64,000 nucleotides of DNA from Microvirga makkahensis (GCF_009830105.1 NZ_WURB01000002.1:310001-374000); one strand, 5' to 3'; positions 26,271 through 35,323 are shown, counted from the first letter of the stretch. Program-made: numbers and translations. Notes: a model not told the origin generated them from the sequence alone.

Positions 26271-27032
26271 TTGAGTGCTCTCTTTCACGAGGGCACAGCT
26301 TTCCCTTTCGTCGCTGATCATCTACGTCTGCGACGGGCAAGGTCGGCTGGTGCCTATAATTGGAATTTGGGAGTGATGGATATGATTCCCGGGATCCCGC
26401 TAAACGCAAGGGCCCAGGGAAAAGCGTATGCTGAACGTCTCGATTCTGATTCCGGGCAGATCCTCTCCTTTGCGTTGAAGTCCTCGTATCGTCGGACACA
26501 ACCTCCCTAGACACGCGTCCTCGTACGGCGTCCTGCAGGCAGCGCGCCGATACAAAGACATCAAACCTAGGGGTACTGTCTCGACCCCTGAAGCAGGGGC
26601 GACAACAGCTGGCTTCCAACAATGCAGGGGCCAGTTATCAAAACGAGCGGCCTTGACAGCGCACGACCGCATCAACTGATAAGCTGTTTGAAGAGAACTG
26701 AATTTTAGGAAGGCTTCCTAAGCAGCTGCGCCCCAACCAGCAGTTAAATCCTAGGAAGACAAAGCTAGTGGATCAACTGCCCATATCAGATAGGGGGCAT
26801 TGCAAAGGGGTTAAGTCATTAGGGGGAAGACTATTGTCCAACACTACTTGTTGTACTGTTAGAATTTTCTTCGAGACGCGTTGACATACTTCTTTCGGAT
26901 AGTTCCTTGCACCAGCCCTCTCTTGCTCAATCAAATTTTTGAGTAAAGATGCAGGAAGTGAATTGACGCTCTCGCACCGAGAGCGTGTCCAAGATCGCCA
27001 CTTGCATGTGCGTTCAGTCATTGGAGGAATCT
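26271..27032. other. Long intergenic region between the secretion operon and the HEPN-like gene
   Basis: About 760 bp, more AT-rich than the surroundings, between divergent genes, so it should contain both promoters. I see a palindrome at 26705-26721 (TTAGGAAG-G-CTTCCTAA), a related CCTAGGAAG near 26752, and a small hairpin CCCCTG-AAG-CAGGGG at 26585-26599. No coding frame looks real. Confidence 0.5.
26705..26721. promoter_or_regulatory. Perfect palindrome TTAGGAAG-G-CTTCCTAA
   Basis: 8-bp arms around a single base in the divergent region upstream of both the repeat-protein operon and the HEPN-like gene. Possible operator; no regulator gene is adjacent. Confidence 0.35.
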
Positions 27033-27611
27033 GTGCCGACTCGCTTGCCGCCCCGACCTGGCTTTGAGGCCATTGAAGCCGCAGCACCGGAGACTGCCAG
27101 TCGGCGCACCCTGATCTTGGCATTGATCGGGAACATCAGCTTCAGCTGGTCCAATAACGAGAGCATGTTCATCTACGTGCTGATGCTGCTTCTCGACATA
27201 GACCAGACCTCCGCGGCGATCATCTTCTCGACTCTGAACACGACACGCGCGCGGCTCGATCTGGTACAACGGCTCGCGGCTGCGAACATCGCCGACAAGC
27301 AAGTAGCCTCTCAGCTTGAGAACCTGGTTGAGCGCTTTAACGCCTGCACCAAGATCCGCAACGAATTCAATCACTGTATGTACGCTCTCAATGACCTTGG
27401 AGAAATCACTCACACCCATTCGATGAAAATCAGCGAGGTTCGCGGGCGCCTGAAGTTTGGCGCAGTCAGACCCGTCGATGACGACCGGCTGAAGGAAATG
27501 CAGGGTATCATCGGCGATCTGAAGGCGCTTAATCGGGATTTGTGGAACTTCCTGCCGGTATTGGAGAATCATGTCGCCCGAAAGGGAGAAGCGGTTCGCC
27601 AGAGAGGCTGA
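27033..27611 (+). CDS. Unknown protein with a HEPN-like Rx4H motif
   Basis: A 192-residue, mostly helical protein I do not recognise by name. Residues 109-114 read RNEFNH, matching the R-N-x3-H active site of HEPN ribonucleases, in a helix following a long amphipathic helix (LDLVQRLAAANIADKQVASQLENLVERF), as in HEPN four-helix bundles. A GTG at 27033 is chosen because GGAGG is five bases upstream; an in-frame GTG 16 codons earlier lacks a site. No nucleotidyltransferase or other antitoxin-like gene is adjacent. RNase activity is inference from one short motif; it could instead be a housekeeping hypothetical widespread in alphaproteobacteria. Confidence 0.65.
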   Translation: MPTRLPPRPGFEAIEAAAPETASRRTLILALIGNISFSWSNNESMFIYVLMLLLDIDQTSAAIIFSTLNTTRARLDLVQRLAAANIADKQVASQLENLVERFNACTKIRNEFNHCMYALNDLGEITHTHSMKISEVRGRLKFGAVRPVDDDRLKEMQGIIGDLKALNRDLWNFLPVLENHVARKGEAVRQRG

Positions 27612-28342
27612 AGGCGAAAATCTGGTGCGGCTGCGGGGCTTCATCGCGCCCGGAACGGTTCGTTAATCGGAGGGAGCGCACCCAGAACGAGGATCTGATC
27701 TATGCCCATAGATCCCGTCACGGGTCCTGACTGGGTTGGTGGGAAAATCCGAGAGCGTCCACTCGTCAACCGCTCAGAGCTGAACATCCAGTGGGGCGCG
27801 GTCGATCACCAGGTCCGGATCCGGAGGGATAGACTCGGCCGCCGATCGCTGTTTGCCCGAAAAGAACTCCCCATCGAAGGGAGCCCGAAATAGGGCCAGA
27901 CTGCGTGAGCGATGATCACAGGCGGGAAGCGGTGCGGGATTGCTCATATGGGCTCATCTACACGCCTTGTCCCCCTACGCCGGTCGATGCGGTAACGCCG
28001 CTCGAACGACAGGCGACCGACGCCCGCAATCCGCAGCAGTTGCTCCCAGAGTAATTTCATCCGCTCGTTTCCTAAGCATTGGGTAATGCCACTCACTCTC
28101 CCGGCTCAGGTCTGGATTTGCGACGCGCCCGAACCGGCATGTAACTCTCCAACAGATCGGCGGCGTCATCGGCACAACCAGCCGGTGCACATCATTCTTT
28201 CGAGGCGCAAAGCGCAGGACGCCTGAGCAGCAAAGCTATGGACAAGCGGCAGCCTGCGGGTGGGCCTGCTCTTGCTATAGAGAAGCGAACCTTTAGGATG
28301 GCGCCAAGCGCCGCTCACAGGCGCAGGAAACGCTCAGTTCTC
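27612..28342. other. Intergenic stretch with only doubtful small ORFs
   Basis: About 730 bp before the SsuB-type ATPase gene. Two short frames have partial start signals: a 63-codon plus-strand frame at 27702-27893 after GAGGAT, and a 38-codon minus-strand frame at 27944-28060 (MKLLWEQLLRIAGVG and more) after AGGAAA. Neither resembles anything I know. The stretch may contain the promoter of the ABC operon and decayed DNA. Confidence 0.4.
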
Positions 28343-29161
28343 ATGCCTGCATCATCGACCACCTCAGCCGTTTCGCTCCTCAGCGTCGCCATCACCTTCG
28401 GGCCGAAGGTGGGAGGGTACACGGCTGTGAAAAACATCGACCTTACAGCGGCCCCGGGAGAGTTTATTGCGATTGTCGGGCCAACCGGCTGTGGTAAATC
28501 CACCCTGCTCAACGCGTCTGCGGGGCTGCTCAAGCCATCCCATGGCGAAGTCGAGATCTTCGGTGCACCTCTGGAGGGTCTCAACAGCCGGGCCGGCTAT
28601 CTCTTTCAGCAGGACGCGCTGATGCCTTGGAAAACGGCGCTTCAGAACGTGGCCGTGGCCCTTGAGCCCCAGGGCGTTTCCCGCCGGGAGGCCGAGCTGA
28701 AAGCCCGTGAATGGTTGCGGCGTGTCGGACTCGCCGCCTTCGTCGACCGCTACCCGCATATGCTCTCAGGCGGCCAGCGGAAGCGGGTTGCACTCGCGCA
28801 GATGCTGATCCGCAATCCCGAGATCCTCCTGATGGACGAGCCCTTCGGCCCGCTCGATGCCCAGACCCGGCAGATCATGGGCAATCTGCTGCTGGAACTC
28901 TGGGCTGCCGATCGCAAAGCTGTTCTCTTCGTCACACACGATCTCGAAGAGGCAATTGCCCTGGCTGATCGAGTGGTGGTCATGTCGGCCGGTCCCGCGT
29001 CCCATATCATCGGAGAGTTTCCCGTGCCGCTGCCACGCCCGCGCGACATTGCCGAAGTGCGGCTTGAGCCAGCCTTCCATCACATCCATAAGGAGATCTG
29101 GGCAAGCCTTCGCACCGAGGTGCAGAAGGCCTATGCACAGGGAGAGGAAGCCTCCCCATGA
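28343..29161 (+). CDS. ABC transporter ATPase, nitrate/sulfonate/taurine (SsuB/TauB) type
   Basis: A 272-residue ATPase with Walker A GPTGCGKST, signature LSGGQRKRVALAQ, Walker B ILLMDEPFGPLDAQTR and H-loop VTHDLEEA, close to SsuB, TauB and ThiZ-type importers. ATG at 28343 (MPASSTTSAV) is the most likely start; the frame stays open for 35 more codons without typical content. It overlaps the permease gene by four bases (ATGA) and is followed by its binding protein. The three genes make a complete NMT1-type importer. Possible substrates include sulfonates, pyrimidine-type compounds and small aromatic acids. Confidence 0.92.
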   Translation: MPASSTTSAVSLLSVAITFGPKVGGYTAVKNIDLTAAPGEFIAIVGPTGCGKSTLLNASAGLLKPSHGEVEIFGAPLEGLNSRAGYLFQQDALMPWKTALQNVAVALEPQGVSRREAELKAREWLRRVGLAAFVDRYPHMLSGGQRKRVALAQMLIRNPEILLMDEPFGPLDAQTRQIMGNLLLELWAADRKAVLFVTHDLEEAIALADRVVVMSAGPASHIIGEFPVPLPRPRDIAEVRLEPAFHHIHKEIWASLRTEVQKAYAQGEEASP

Positions 29162-29949
29162 ACCGCTTGAAGTTGATCCTGCTTCAGGTTGCCGTAGGCC
29201 TCGGCTTCTTGTTGCTCTGGCATGTCTTGACCGCCTATCCCATCCTTGCGCCGACGCGGCAGACGCAGTTCTTCTTCTCGACACCTCTGGATGTGCTTGC
29301 GAGGGTCTGGAAGGAATTCGCTTCCGGCGAGATATGGCGACATCTCGGGATCACGCTCTTGGAAACCATTCTTGCCTTCGCCTTCGGCGCCGGTGGCGGA
29401 ATCCTGTTCGGCTTCCTGTTCGCTCGCCGCGAGCTGCTCGCCGCCGTGTTCGATCCTTACATCAAGGCGGCAAATGCATTGCCACGCGTGGTGCTCGCGC
29501 CGATCTTCGCGCTCTGGTTTGGGCTGGGTATATGGTCGAAGGTGGCTCTCGGATTCACCCTGGTCTTCTTCATCGTCTTCTTCAACGTGTACCAGGGCGT
29601 GCGCGAGGTCAGCCCTGTCGTGCTGGCCAATGCCAGGATGCTCGGCATGAACGAGCGTCAGCTCCTGCGGCATGTCTATTGGCCGGCGGCGCTGACGTGG
29701 ATGTTCTCGTCCCTGCACACCTCCGTAGGGTTCGCTCTTGTCGGCGCAGTGGTGGGCGAGTATCTCGGCTCGTCCGCGGGACTCGGCTACAAGATCCACG
29801 AGGCGGAGAGCGTGTTCGACGTCACCGGCGTCTTTGCGGGCATGGTGATTCTGTCGATTTTCGTGATTCTCATAGACCTCGTGGTGACTCTCGTCGAAAG
29901 ACGGCTCTTGGTCTGGCGCCCTGCCCCATCGACAAACGGGCAGGGTTAG
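29158..29949 (+). CDS. ABC transporter permease, SsuC/TauC type
   Basis: A 263-residue inner-membrane permease with six hydrophobic segments. The EAA loop region is NARMLGMNERQLLRHVYWP, followed by the WMFSSLHTSVGFALVGAVVGEYLG motif typical of SsuC/ThiX-type permeases (BPD_transp_1). Its ATG overlaps the ATPase stop. It works with the flanking ATPase and binding protein. Confidence 0.93.
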   Translation: MNRLKLILLQVAVGLGFLLLWHVLTAYPILAPTRQTQFFFSTPLDVLARVWKEFASGEIWRHLGITLLETILAFAFGAGGGILFGFLFARRELLAAVFDPYIKAANALPRVVLAPIFALWFGLGIWSKVALGFTLVFFIVFFNVYQGVREVSPVVLANARMLGMNERQLLRHVYWPAALTWMFSSLHTSVGFALVGAVVGEYLGSSAGLGYKIHEAESVFDVTGVFAGMVILSIFVILIDLVVTLVERRLLVWRPAPSTNGQG

Positions 29950-29994
29950 GCGATCCTTTCATGCACAATCTGTATTCAAACAGGGAGAACTAGG

Positions 29995-31017
29995 ATGGAA
30001 CGCCGTACATTTCTCGTTGGAACGGGCGCGGCTGCTCTGACTGCCGGACTAAGCCGTAACGCTTTCGCACAGGAGGAGCCTGAAAAGACCAAGGTCACTC
30101 TGGGCGTCGGCGGCAAACCGCTGCTCTATTACCTCCCGCTGACGATCGCGGAGCGGAGAGGATTCTTCAAGGACGAAGGCCTGGAGGTGGAGATCAACGA
30201 TTTCGGCGGCGGCGCCAAATCGCTCCAAGCCCTCATCGGCGGCTCCGTCGATGTCGTGACGGGGGCTTATGAGCATACCATCCGCATGCAGGCCAAGGGG
30301 CAGGATATTCGCGCCGTTACCGAGCTCGGGCGCTTCCCGGCCATCGTGATCGCGGTGAAGAAGGACAAGGCGGAGCAGGTCAAATCGGCCGCCGATTTCA
30401 AGGGCCTCAAAATCGGCGTGACGGCACCGGGCTCCTCCACTGCGCTCACGACTCAATACGCTATGGTGAAGGCGGGTCTAAAGCCTACCGATGCGGCCTT
30501 CATCGGTGTCGGATCCGGCGCGAGTGCGGTCGCCGCCATGCAGAAGGGCGAGATCGACGTGATCTCGCACCTCGACCCGGTGATTTCCAAGCTCGAATCG
30601 GATGGGGACATCTCTATCCTGATCGATACACGCACGGAGGCCGGCACGCGGTCGCTCTTCGGCGGCTCGAACCCGGCGGCGACGCTCTATACGACGAAAG
30701 ACTTCATCGACGCCAACCCGGTGACGACCCAACGGCTCGTCAACGCATTCATGAAGTCGCTCAAATGGCTCCAGACGGCTAAGCCGGAGGATGTCGCCGA
30801 GACGGTGCCACCCGAGTATCATCTCGGTGATCGCCCGCTTTACCTCAAGGCCGTGCAAAACTCCCTTGAGAGCTATTCCCGTGACGGCATCATACCGCCT
30901 GATGGCATGAAGAGCGTCATGGATATGCTGCAGCAGCTCGACCCCGAGATGAGGGATGCCAAGGTTGATCTCTCCGCGACTTTCGATGGCCGCTTCGTGA
31001 AAAAGGCCGCTATTTAG
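29995..31017 (+). CDS. ABC transporter periplasmic substrate-binding protein, NMT1/SsuA-like
   Basis: A 340-residue binding protein. The signal peptide is Tat-like (MERRTFLVGTGAAALTAGLS, cut near AFAQ). The mature protein has the NMT1/SsuA pattern YYLPLTIAERRGFFKDEGLEVEI, GGAKSLQALIGGSVDVVTGAYEH and FKGLKIGVTAPGSST. It is the last gene of the three-gene importer, 45 bp after the permease. The ligand is unknown. The nearby ureidoglycolate-lyase-like and aminotransferase genes hint at a nitrogen compound, but they are on the other strand and the link is weak. Confidence 0.92.
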   Translation: MERRTFLVGTGAAALTAGLSRNAFAQEEPEKTKVTLGVGGKPLLYYLPLTIAERRGFFKDEGLEVEINDFGGGAKSLQALIGGSVDVVTGAYEHTIRMQAKGQDIRAVTELGRFPAIVIAVKKDKAEQVKSAADFKGLKIGVTAPGSSTALTTQYAMVKAGLKPTDAAFIGVGSGASAVAAMQKGEIDVISHLDPVISKLESDGDISILIDTRTEAGTRSLFGGSNPAATLYTTKDFIDANPVTTQRLVNAFMKSLKWLQTAKPEDVAETVPPEYHLGDRPLYLKAVQNSLESYSRDGIIPPDGMKSVMDMLQQLDPEMRDAKVDLSATFDGRFVKKAAI

Positions 31018-31085
31018 CCGTGGTCCGATCCGGTGAGGAGGGCCGCTTCTGCGAACGCCCTCTGGTCACCCTGTCGTGCAGAGGT

Positions 31086-31112
31086 CTGCCCGCATTCCAG
31101 GGATGCGGGCAG
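31086..31112. terminator. Hairpin between convergent genes
   Basis: Perfect 10-bp stem CTGCCCGCAT / ATGCGGGCAG with a 7-base loop, between the binding-protein gene and the convergent ureidoglycolate-lyase-like gene. There is no T run on either side, so it may act as a bidirectional 3'-end hairpin rather than a classical terminator. Confidence 0.55.
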
Positions 31113-31147
31113 CCGAATGTGTCGGTTAACCTGACGGATATCCCGTC

Positions 31148-31678
31148 TCACCCGGTGATGTGAAGTTGCCGTACGTCTCTGAGGCTCGTCTCCAGGGCCG
31201 GGTGAGCGCCGGAAAGGTGGCTGACGAGATCAAGCGTCGTCGATCGGCGGGTCAACATCAGACATGTGGCTTCCGGCCCACTTGTTCGGGTCGCATGCCA
31301 AACACCGGGGCGCATGCAGATTGCGACGCCGGGAGCCAAGCGAAAGGCTCGGAGCGTGGCAAGCTCAGGGGCGCCCTCTTTATCGCTTGTAGCCACGACC
31401 TGAATGATCTCTCCGGTCAGCGGCACGACTGCCTGCTGGGTCAGATGATGGACCTCTAAGCGAGTGATCACTCGACTGGCATCGCTGTAGGTCACCCAAA
31501 GGATCTCGACCTGCCCATTCGGTCCCGGGTCGAACAGATGCTCCTGCCAGAAGGAAGTCGCGGTATTCCGGTAGGCGGCACCGGATTCAACGGGATATGG
31601 CTTGCCAAGCATCCAGCCGAAGGGCGCAACCTCAACCGGATCGGGAAGCCGGACACTCACCGTTGCATCGACTGACAT
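31148..31678 (-). CDS. Ureidoglycolate lyase-like protein (AllA family)
   Basis: A 176-residue beta-rich, cupin-like protein of the AllA/ureidoglycolate lyase family (PF04115), recognised by FGWMLGKPYP, the HHLTQQAVVPLTGE segment and GVAICMRPGVWHATR. In allantoin catabolism AllA releases glyoxylate and urea from ureidoglycolate. No allantoinase or allantoicase is nearby, so the real substrate may differ. The gene is 450 bp downstream of the aminotransferase on the same strand and probably has its own promoter. Confidence 0.8.
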   Translation of the reverse strand: MSVDATVSVRLPDPVEVAPFGWMLGKPYPVESGAAYRNTATSFWQEHLFDPGPNGQVEILWVTYSDASRVITRLEVHHLTQQAVVPLTGEIIQVVATSDKEGAPELATLRAFRLAPGVAICMRPGVWHATRTSGPEATCLMLTRRSTTLDLVSHLSGAHPALETSLRDVRQLHITG

Positions 31679-32128
31679 GCCCTTTCTCCCCCTTGTCCGG
31701 GCGCAGCTGATCTGGCGCTGGCCATAGCAGGTTAATCATGGGATTCGCATCAGGAGACCTGCGCAGACATGGGCACAAGTCCGTGCGATCAGCGGATTCT
31801 TTCACGAGATTTCGCCTGCTCCCAGTCAGAACACGACGGAGAATTCTCATCCCGGAAGCTGCTCTGAAGGGGGCATGGCCGATCCATTCTGATGGACGAT
31901 GCGCGAGAATTGCGGCTGCGGTCAAGCAACGCGTCCGACCTGCCATCATTCGATCATTGCTCGGCCTTCGCTCAGGGAGAGGGCTACCTTGCGCTCAGCA
32001 GGATTGAGGCTGTCATACCCCGGGCCTGTTGGGCCCGGAGCTGTTCCTGGAGATGATACGGATGCTGGATCCAGACATGGCGTCCATCCAATCCGCGGCG
32101 ATCCCATTCCGGACAAGCGCCGTAGGGA
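31679..32128. other. Intergenic stretch between aminotransferase and AllA-like gene
   Basis: About 450 bp on the minus-strand path. It holds a GC hairpin (CCGGGCC-TGTTG-GGCCCGG, 32020-32038) 90 bp past the aminotransferase stop, a possible transcript end. The rest shows no gene and may include the promoter of the AllA-like gene. Confidence 0.5.
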
Positions 32129-33466
32129 TCAGGCGACCTGCTTCAAGACACCTGACAAGGTCTCGATGATTGCATCGATCTGAGAGGTCTCGATGATCAG
32201 CGGCGGCGACAGGGCAATGATGTCGCCGGTGATCCGGATCAGCAGCCCTTTCTCGAAACAGTCGACGAAAGCATCGTACGCTCTGCCACCTGGCGCTCCG
32301 GCACGACTTTCCAACTCGATGCCGGCGATGAGACCGATGGTCCGGATGTCGAGGACATGGGGCAATCCCTTCAGATTGTGGATCGCCTCGTGCCAGTAGC
32401 TCTCGAGCCCGGCTGCCCGGGTGAGCAATTCCTCGTCCTGGTAGATCGAGAGTGTCGCCATTCCCGCAGCGCAAGCCGCAGGATGGCCCGAATAGGTATA
32501 GCCGTGGAACAGCTCGATCTGTCCCTCGGGCCCCTGCATCAGCGCATCGTGCACCCTCCGGCTGGCGAACACGGCACCCATCGGAATGGCGCCGTTGGTC
32601 AGGCCCTTGGCCGTCGTCACGAGGTCCGGAACGACACCGAAGTAGTCAACGGCGAAGGGCGCACCGAGACGTCCGAAGCCTGTGATGACCTCGTCGAAGA
32701 TCAGCAGGATGCCATGGCGGTCACAGATCGCCCGCAAGCGCTCGAGATAACCCTTCGGCGGAATGAGAACTCCGGTTGAGCCTGCAACCGGCTCGACGAT
32801 CACGGCTGCAATCGTCTCGGCTCCATGGAGAGCGACGAGGCGCTCGAGATCATCTGCGAGTTCAGCGCCATGCTCAGGTTGCCCTTTTACGAACGCATTG
32901 CGAGCCGGATCGTGGGTATGCCGCAGATGGTCCGTACCCGGGATCTGCGGGAACACGCGGCGGTTGTTGACGATACCACCGACCGAAATGCCCCCGAAGC
33001 CGACCCCGTGATAGCCGCGCTCACGCCCAATCAGACGCGTTCTCGTGCCCTGGCCGATGGCGCGCTGATAGGCGATGGCGATCTTCAGGGCGGTATCGAC
33101 GGATTCCGATCCGGAACCGGTAAAGAATACCCGGTCGAGGCCGGTGCTCGCCCCACCTGGCGCCATGGAGGCAAGCCGCTCTGCGAACTCGAAGGCAATC
33201 GGATGCCCCATCTGGAATGAGGGGGCGTAATCCATCGTAGAGAGTTGCCGTCCCACCGCGTCAGCGATCTCGCGACGCCCGTGGCCGGCGTTCACGCACC
33301 ACAAGCCTGCCGTGCCATCAAGGATCTGACGCCCATCATCGCTCGTATAATACATTCCTTCTGCGCTTGCGAGCAGACGGGGTGAGGCTTTGAACTGGCG
33401 GTTCGCCGTGAAGGGCATCCAGTAGCTGTCGAGCCGGACGCTGTTGTGTCTATGAGGAGCATTCAT
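32129..33466 (-). CDS. Class III aminotransferase (omega-amino acid:pyruvate type)
   Basis: A 445-residue PLP enzyme of the class III (omega) aminotransferases. It has the N-terminal YWMPFTANRQFKASPRLL typical of beta-alanine/omega-amino acid:pyruvate aminotransferases, the GSESVDTALKIA phosphate site, LLIFDEVITGFGRLG with the PLP Asp, and the Schiff-base lysine in VTTAKGLTNGAIPMG. It probably removes an amino group from a diamine, beta-alanine or another omega-amino acid. It diverges from a PuuR-like XRE-cupin regulator, which suggests induction by a polyamine or related amine. Confidence 0.92.
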   Translation of the reverse strand: MNAPHRHNSVRLDSYWMPFTANRQFKASPRLLASAEGMYYTSDDGRQILDGTAGLWCVNAGHGRREIADAVGRQLSTMDYAPSFQMGHPIAFEFAERLASMAPGGASTGLDRVFFTGSGSESVDTALKIAIAYQRAIGQGTRTRLIGRERGYHGVGFGGISVGGIVNNRRVFPQIPGTDHLRHTHDPARNAFVKGQPEHGAELADDLERLVALHGAETIAAVIVEPVAGSTGVLIPPKGYLERLRAICDRHGILLIFDEVITGFGRLGAPFAVDYFGVVPDLVTTAKGLTNGAIPMGAVFASRRVHDALMQGPEGQIELFHGYTYSGHPAACAAGMATLSIYQDEELLTRAAGLESYWHEAIHNLKGLPHVLDIRTIGLIAGIELESRAGAPGGRAYDAFVDCFEKGLLIRITGDIIALSPPLIIETSQIDAIIETLSGVLKQVA

Positions 33467-33568
33467 GGCCGTGATCCTTTTCCTGGAGGATCATGGCCAT
33501 GAGCGGGAGAAGACAACAAGTCCTTTTCTTCACTATGCCAAGATACTGATATTGTTAATCCCGCCAGT

Positions 33569-33603
33569 GTGTGTTTGTCTTATTTAGAACATACGAAACA
33601 CAC
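33569..33603. promoter_or_regulatory. Inverted repeat GTGTGTTT-N19-AAACACAC in the divergent promoter
   Basis: Perfect 8-bp arms with a 19-base spacer, 16 bp before the regulator start and about 100 bp upstream of the aminotransferase. The arms could be two half-sites of an autoregulatory operator for the adjacent XRE-cupin protein. Confidence 0.5.
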
Positions 33604-33619
33604 GGGTTGCGGTGACGGG

Positions 33620-34168
33620 ATGGAATTCGATCTTGGCGGTCGGCTGCGTTATGTTCGGGGTCTGCACAATCTGTCCCAACGCGAACTCGCTAAGCGCGCA
33701 GGCATCACCAACTCGACGATCTCGCTAATCGAGTCCAATCAGACCAATCCCTCGGTCGGTGCGCTGAAGCGCATCCTTGACGGCATCCCGATCGGTCTGG
33801 CGGAGTTCTTCTCCCTGGAGCCGGAGAAGCCCAAACAGGCCTTTTACCGTTCCGACGAGCTGGTCGAGATCGGCAAGGGAAAGATCTCCTACCGCCAAGT
33901 CGGGAACAACCTGTTCGGCCGCGCGCTTCAGATCCTGAAGGAACGCTATGAGCCTGGGGCGGATACGGGCAAGGTTCCTCTGACGCATCAAGGCGAAGAG
34001 GGCGGCATTGTCCTGAGCGGACGCCTGGAGGTCACGGTCGATGACGAGCGGCGGATACTCGGGCCGGGTGATGCCTACTACTTCGAAAGCTGGAGACCGC
34101 ACCGGTTTCGCTGTGTCGGCCCGGTGCCTTGTGAGGTCGTGAGCGCCTGTACACCGCCGACGTTCTGA
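33620..34168 (+). CDS. XRE-cupin transcriptional regulator (PuuR-like)
   Basis: A 182-residue regulator. The N-terminal HTH (about 6-60, RLRYVRGLHNLSQRELAKRAGITNSTISLIESNQTNPSV, given here as family pattern) is followed by a C-terminal cupin sensor (about 105-175, HQGEEGGIVLSGRLEV and FESWRPHRFR). This architecture and the sequence match PuuR, the repressor of putrescine use. I start it at MEFDLGGRL; the frame is open 17 codons further, through the inverted repeat. It is divergent from the aminotransferase gene and is its likely regulator. Confidence 0.9.
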   Translation: MEFDLGGRLRYVRGLHNLSQRELAKRAGITNSTISLIESNQTNPSVGALKRILDGIPIGLAEFFSLEPEKPKQAFYRSDELVEIGKGKISYRQVGNNLFGRALQILKERYEPGADTGKVPLTHQGEEGGIVLSGRLEVTVDDERRILGPGDAYYFESWRPHRFRCVGPVPCEVVSACTPPTF

Positions 34169-34543
34169 CTTGGCATGGTCGAGACGGACGTCGCATCCGG
34201 GCTCACGGCGGGCAAGACAATAGGCGGATTCATCACTTTGAGCGGGGCATGCGGGCAACGCGAGGCAGACAGGACAGGACGTGCGTGTGAATGTACTCGC
34301 GGCGCGCGGCGTGGGGGATAGCCACGCGGTGAAGGGTCGGATGTTCCGATCATGAGACAGAACTCCCAGACGGCCGGGCACTGACAGGCACCCTCTCTAC
34401 GCGCCTAGGATTGTCGCCCGTCTGCCGCTCCAAGGTGATCTGCACGACCACGACCGTTTTTGGTAAAGCGTCTCGGGATCGGTTACGTTGAACGAGTGCG
34501 ATGGAGAGGCGTCACCGCATGGCTCTGCCCCAAGCAGCCGGTC
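34169..34543. other. Intergenic stretch between convergent regulators
   Basis: About 375 bp between the PuuR-like gene and the convergent end of the GntR gene. I see no gene, no clear terminator with a T run and no repeat. Confidence 0.5.
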
Positions 34544-35323
34544 TCAGCCCGTGCTCAGCAGATCGGAGCGGAAGGAGGCGTCGAGGCGCTGCATGAAGCT
34601 CTCCGCGCAGCACATGTGCTCGCGCATGATGCGGCTGACGGCGCGGCGGTCCTTGGCGCGGAAGGCGGCCAGGAGGTCGCGGTGGCTTGCCACGTTGTGC
34701 TGACCGAAGGCTTCGTGCTCGTCGTAGCGGTCGCTGCGGAACTCGACGAGATCGCGCAGAAGGCCATTCAGGAAGCGGCAGATGAAGGCGAGCAGGGGAT
34801 TGTCGCAGCTTTCGCAGAGGATGTCGTGGAACTCTATCTCGAGCCGTCGGCCCGAGACACGGTCGCCGCTGTCGCGCGCCTCGACGCATTGCTCAATATT
34901 GACCTCCAACCGTTTAAGCTGATCCTCCGTCAGGCGACCGACGACGCTATCCGCTAGGGAGACCTCAAGACTGCGCCGGAGGACGTAGATCTGCTCGAAA
35001 TCCAGCACCTGGAAATGGAGATAACTGCGCAGCTGCTGCATGGCCGCGTCGGTTGAAACGGGCTGGATCTCGGCGCCACCGTTCGGGCCGGTCTGCATTT
35101 TTACGAGGCCCTGCACCTCAAGGGCCTTCAGCGCTTCGCGAAGAGTGCCCTTCGCGCAGCCGTAATGCTGCATCAATGTTTTCTCGTTGGGCAGCCGGTC
35201 CCCTGGCTTCAGGCCTTCCCGCGCGATCCAGCGCCTCAGGTCCTCGGCGATCTGGTCCGAGAGCTTCGTGCGCTGCATCCGCCCGCGCCCGCGGACCGGA
35301 ACGCCTTCCTTCTCGTTTGTCAT
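34544..35323 (-). CDS. GntR-family regulator, FadR/FCD subfamily
   Basis: A 259-residue regulator with an N-terminal winged helix (about 18-85, LSDQIAEDLRRWI, GDRLPNEKTLMQHYGCAKGTLREALKAL) and a helical FCD ligand domain with the metal-type residues in EFHDILCESCDNPLL and HNVASHRDLLAAF. Its ATG overlaps the stop of the M81 gene (ATGA), so it is the last gene of the Liv-type operon and probably regulates it in response to the substrate or a product. Confidence 0.92.
   Translation of the reverse strand: MTNEKEGVPVRGRGRMQRTKLSDQIAEDLRRWIAREGLKPGDRLPNEKTLMQHYGCAKGTLREALKALEVQGLVKMQTGPNGGAEIQPVSTDAAMQQLRSYLHFQVLDFEQIYVLRRSLEVSLADSVVGRLTEDQLKRLEVNIEQCVEARDSGDRVSGRRLEIEFHDILCESCDNPLLAFICRFLNGLLRDLVEFRSDRYDEHEAFGQHNVASHRDLLAAFRAKDRRAVSRIMREHMCCAESFMQRLDASFRSDLLSTG

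Noticed and set aside
26881-26910. Sigma-70 promoter from TTGACA at 26881
   Set aside because: No acceptable -10 box at 16-18 bp spacing.
27702-27893. 63-codon plus-strand frame after GAGGAT
   Set aside because: Composition looks non-coding and there is no known match; not enough support for a gene.
27944-28060. 38-codon minus-strand frame beginning MKLLWEQLLRIAGVG
   Set aside because: A weak start signal only, and no recognisable family; kept as a note in the intergenic entry.
32129-33466. A complete reductive pyrimidine degradation pathway with the aminotransferase and carbamoylase-like enzyme
   Set aside because: No dihydropyrimidine dehydrogenase or dihydropyrimidinase gene is in the window and the two genes are in different operons.
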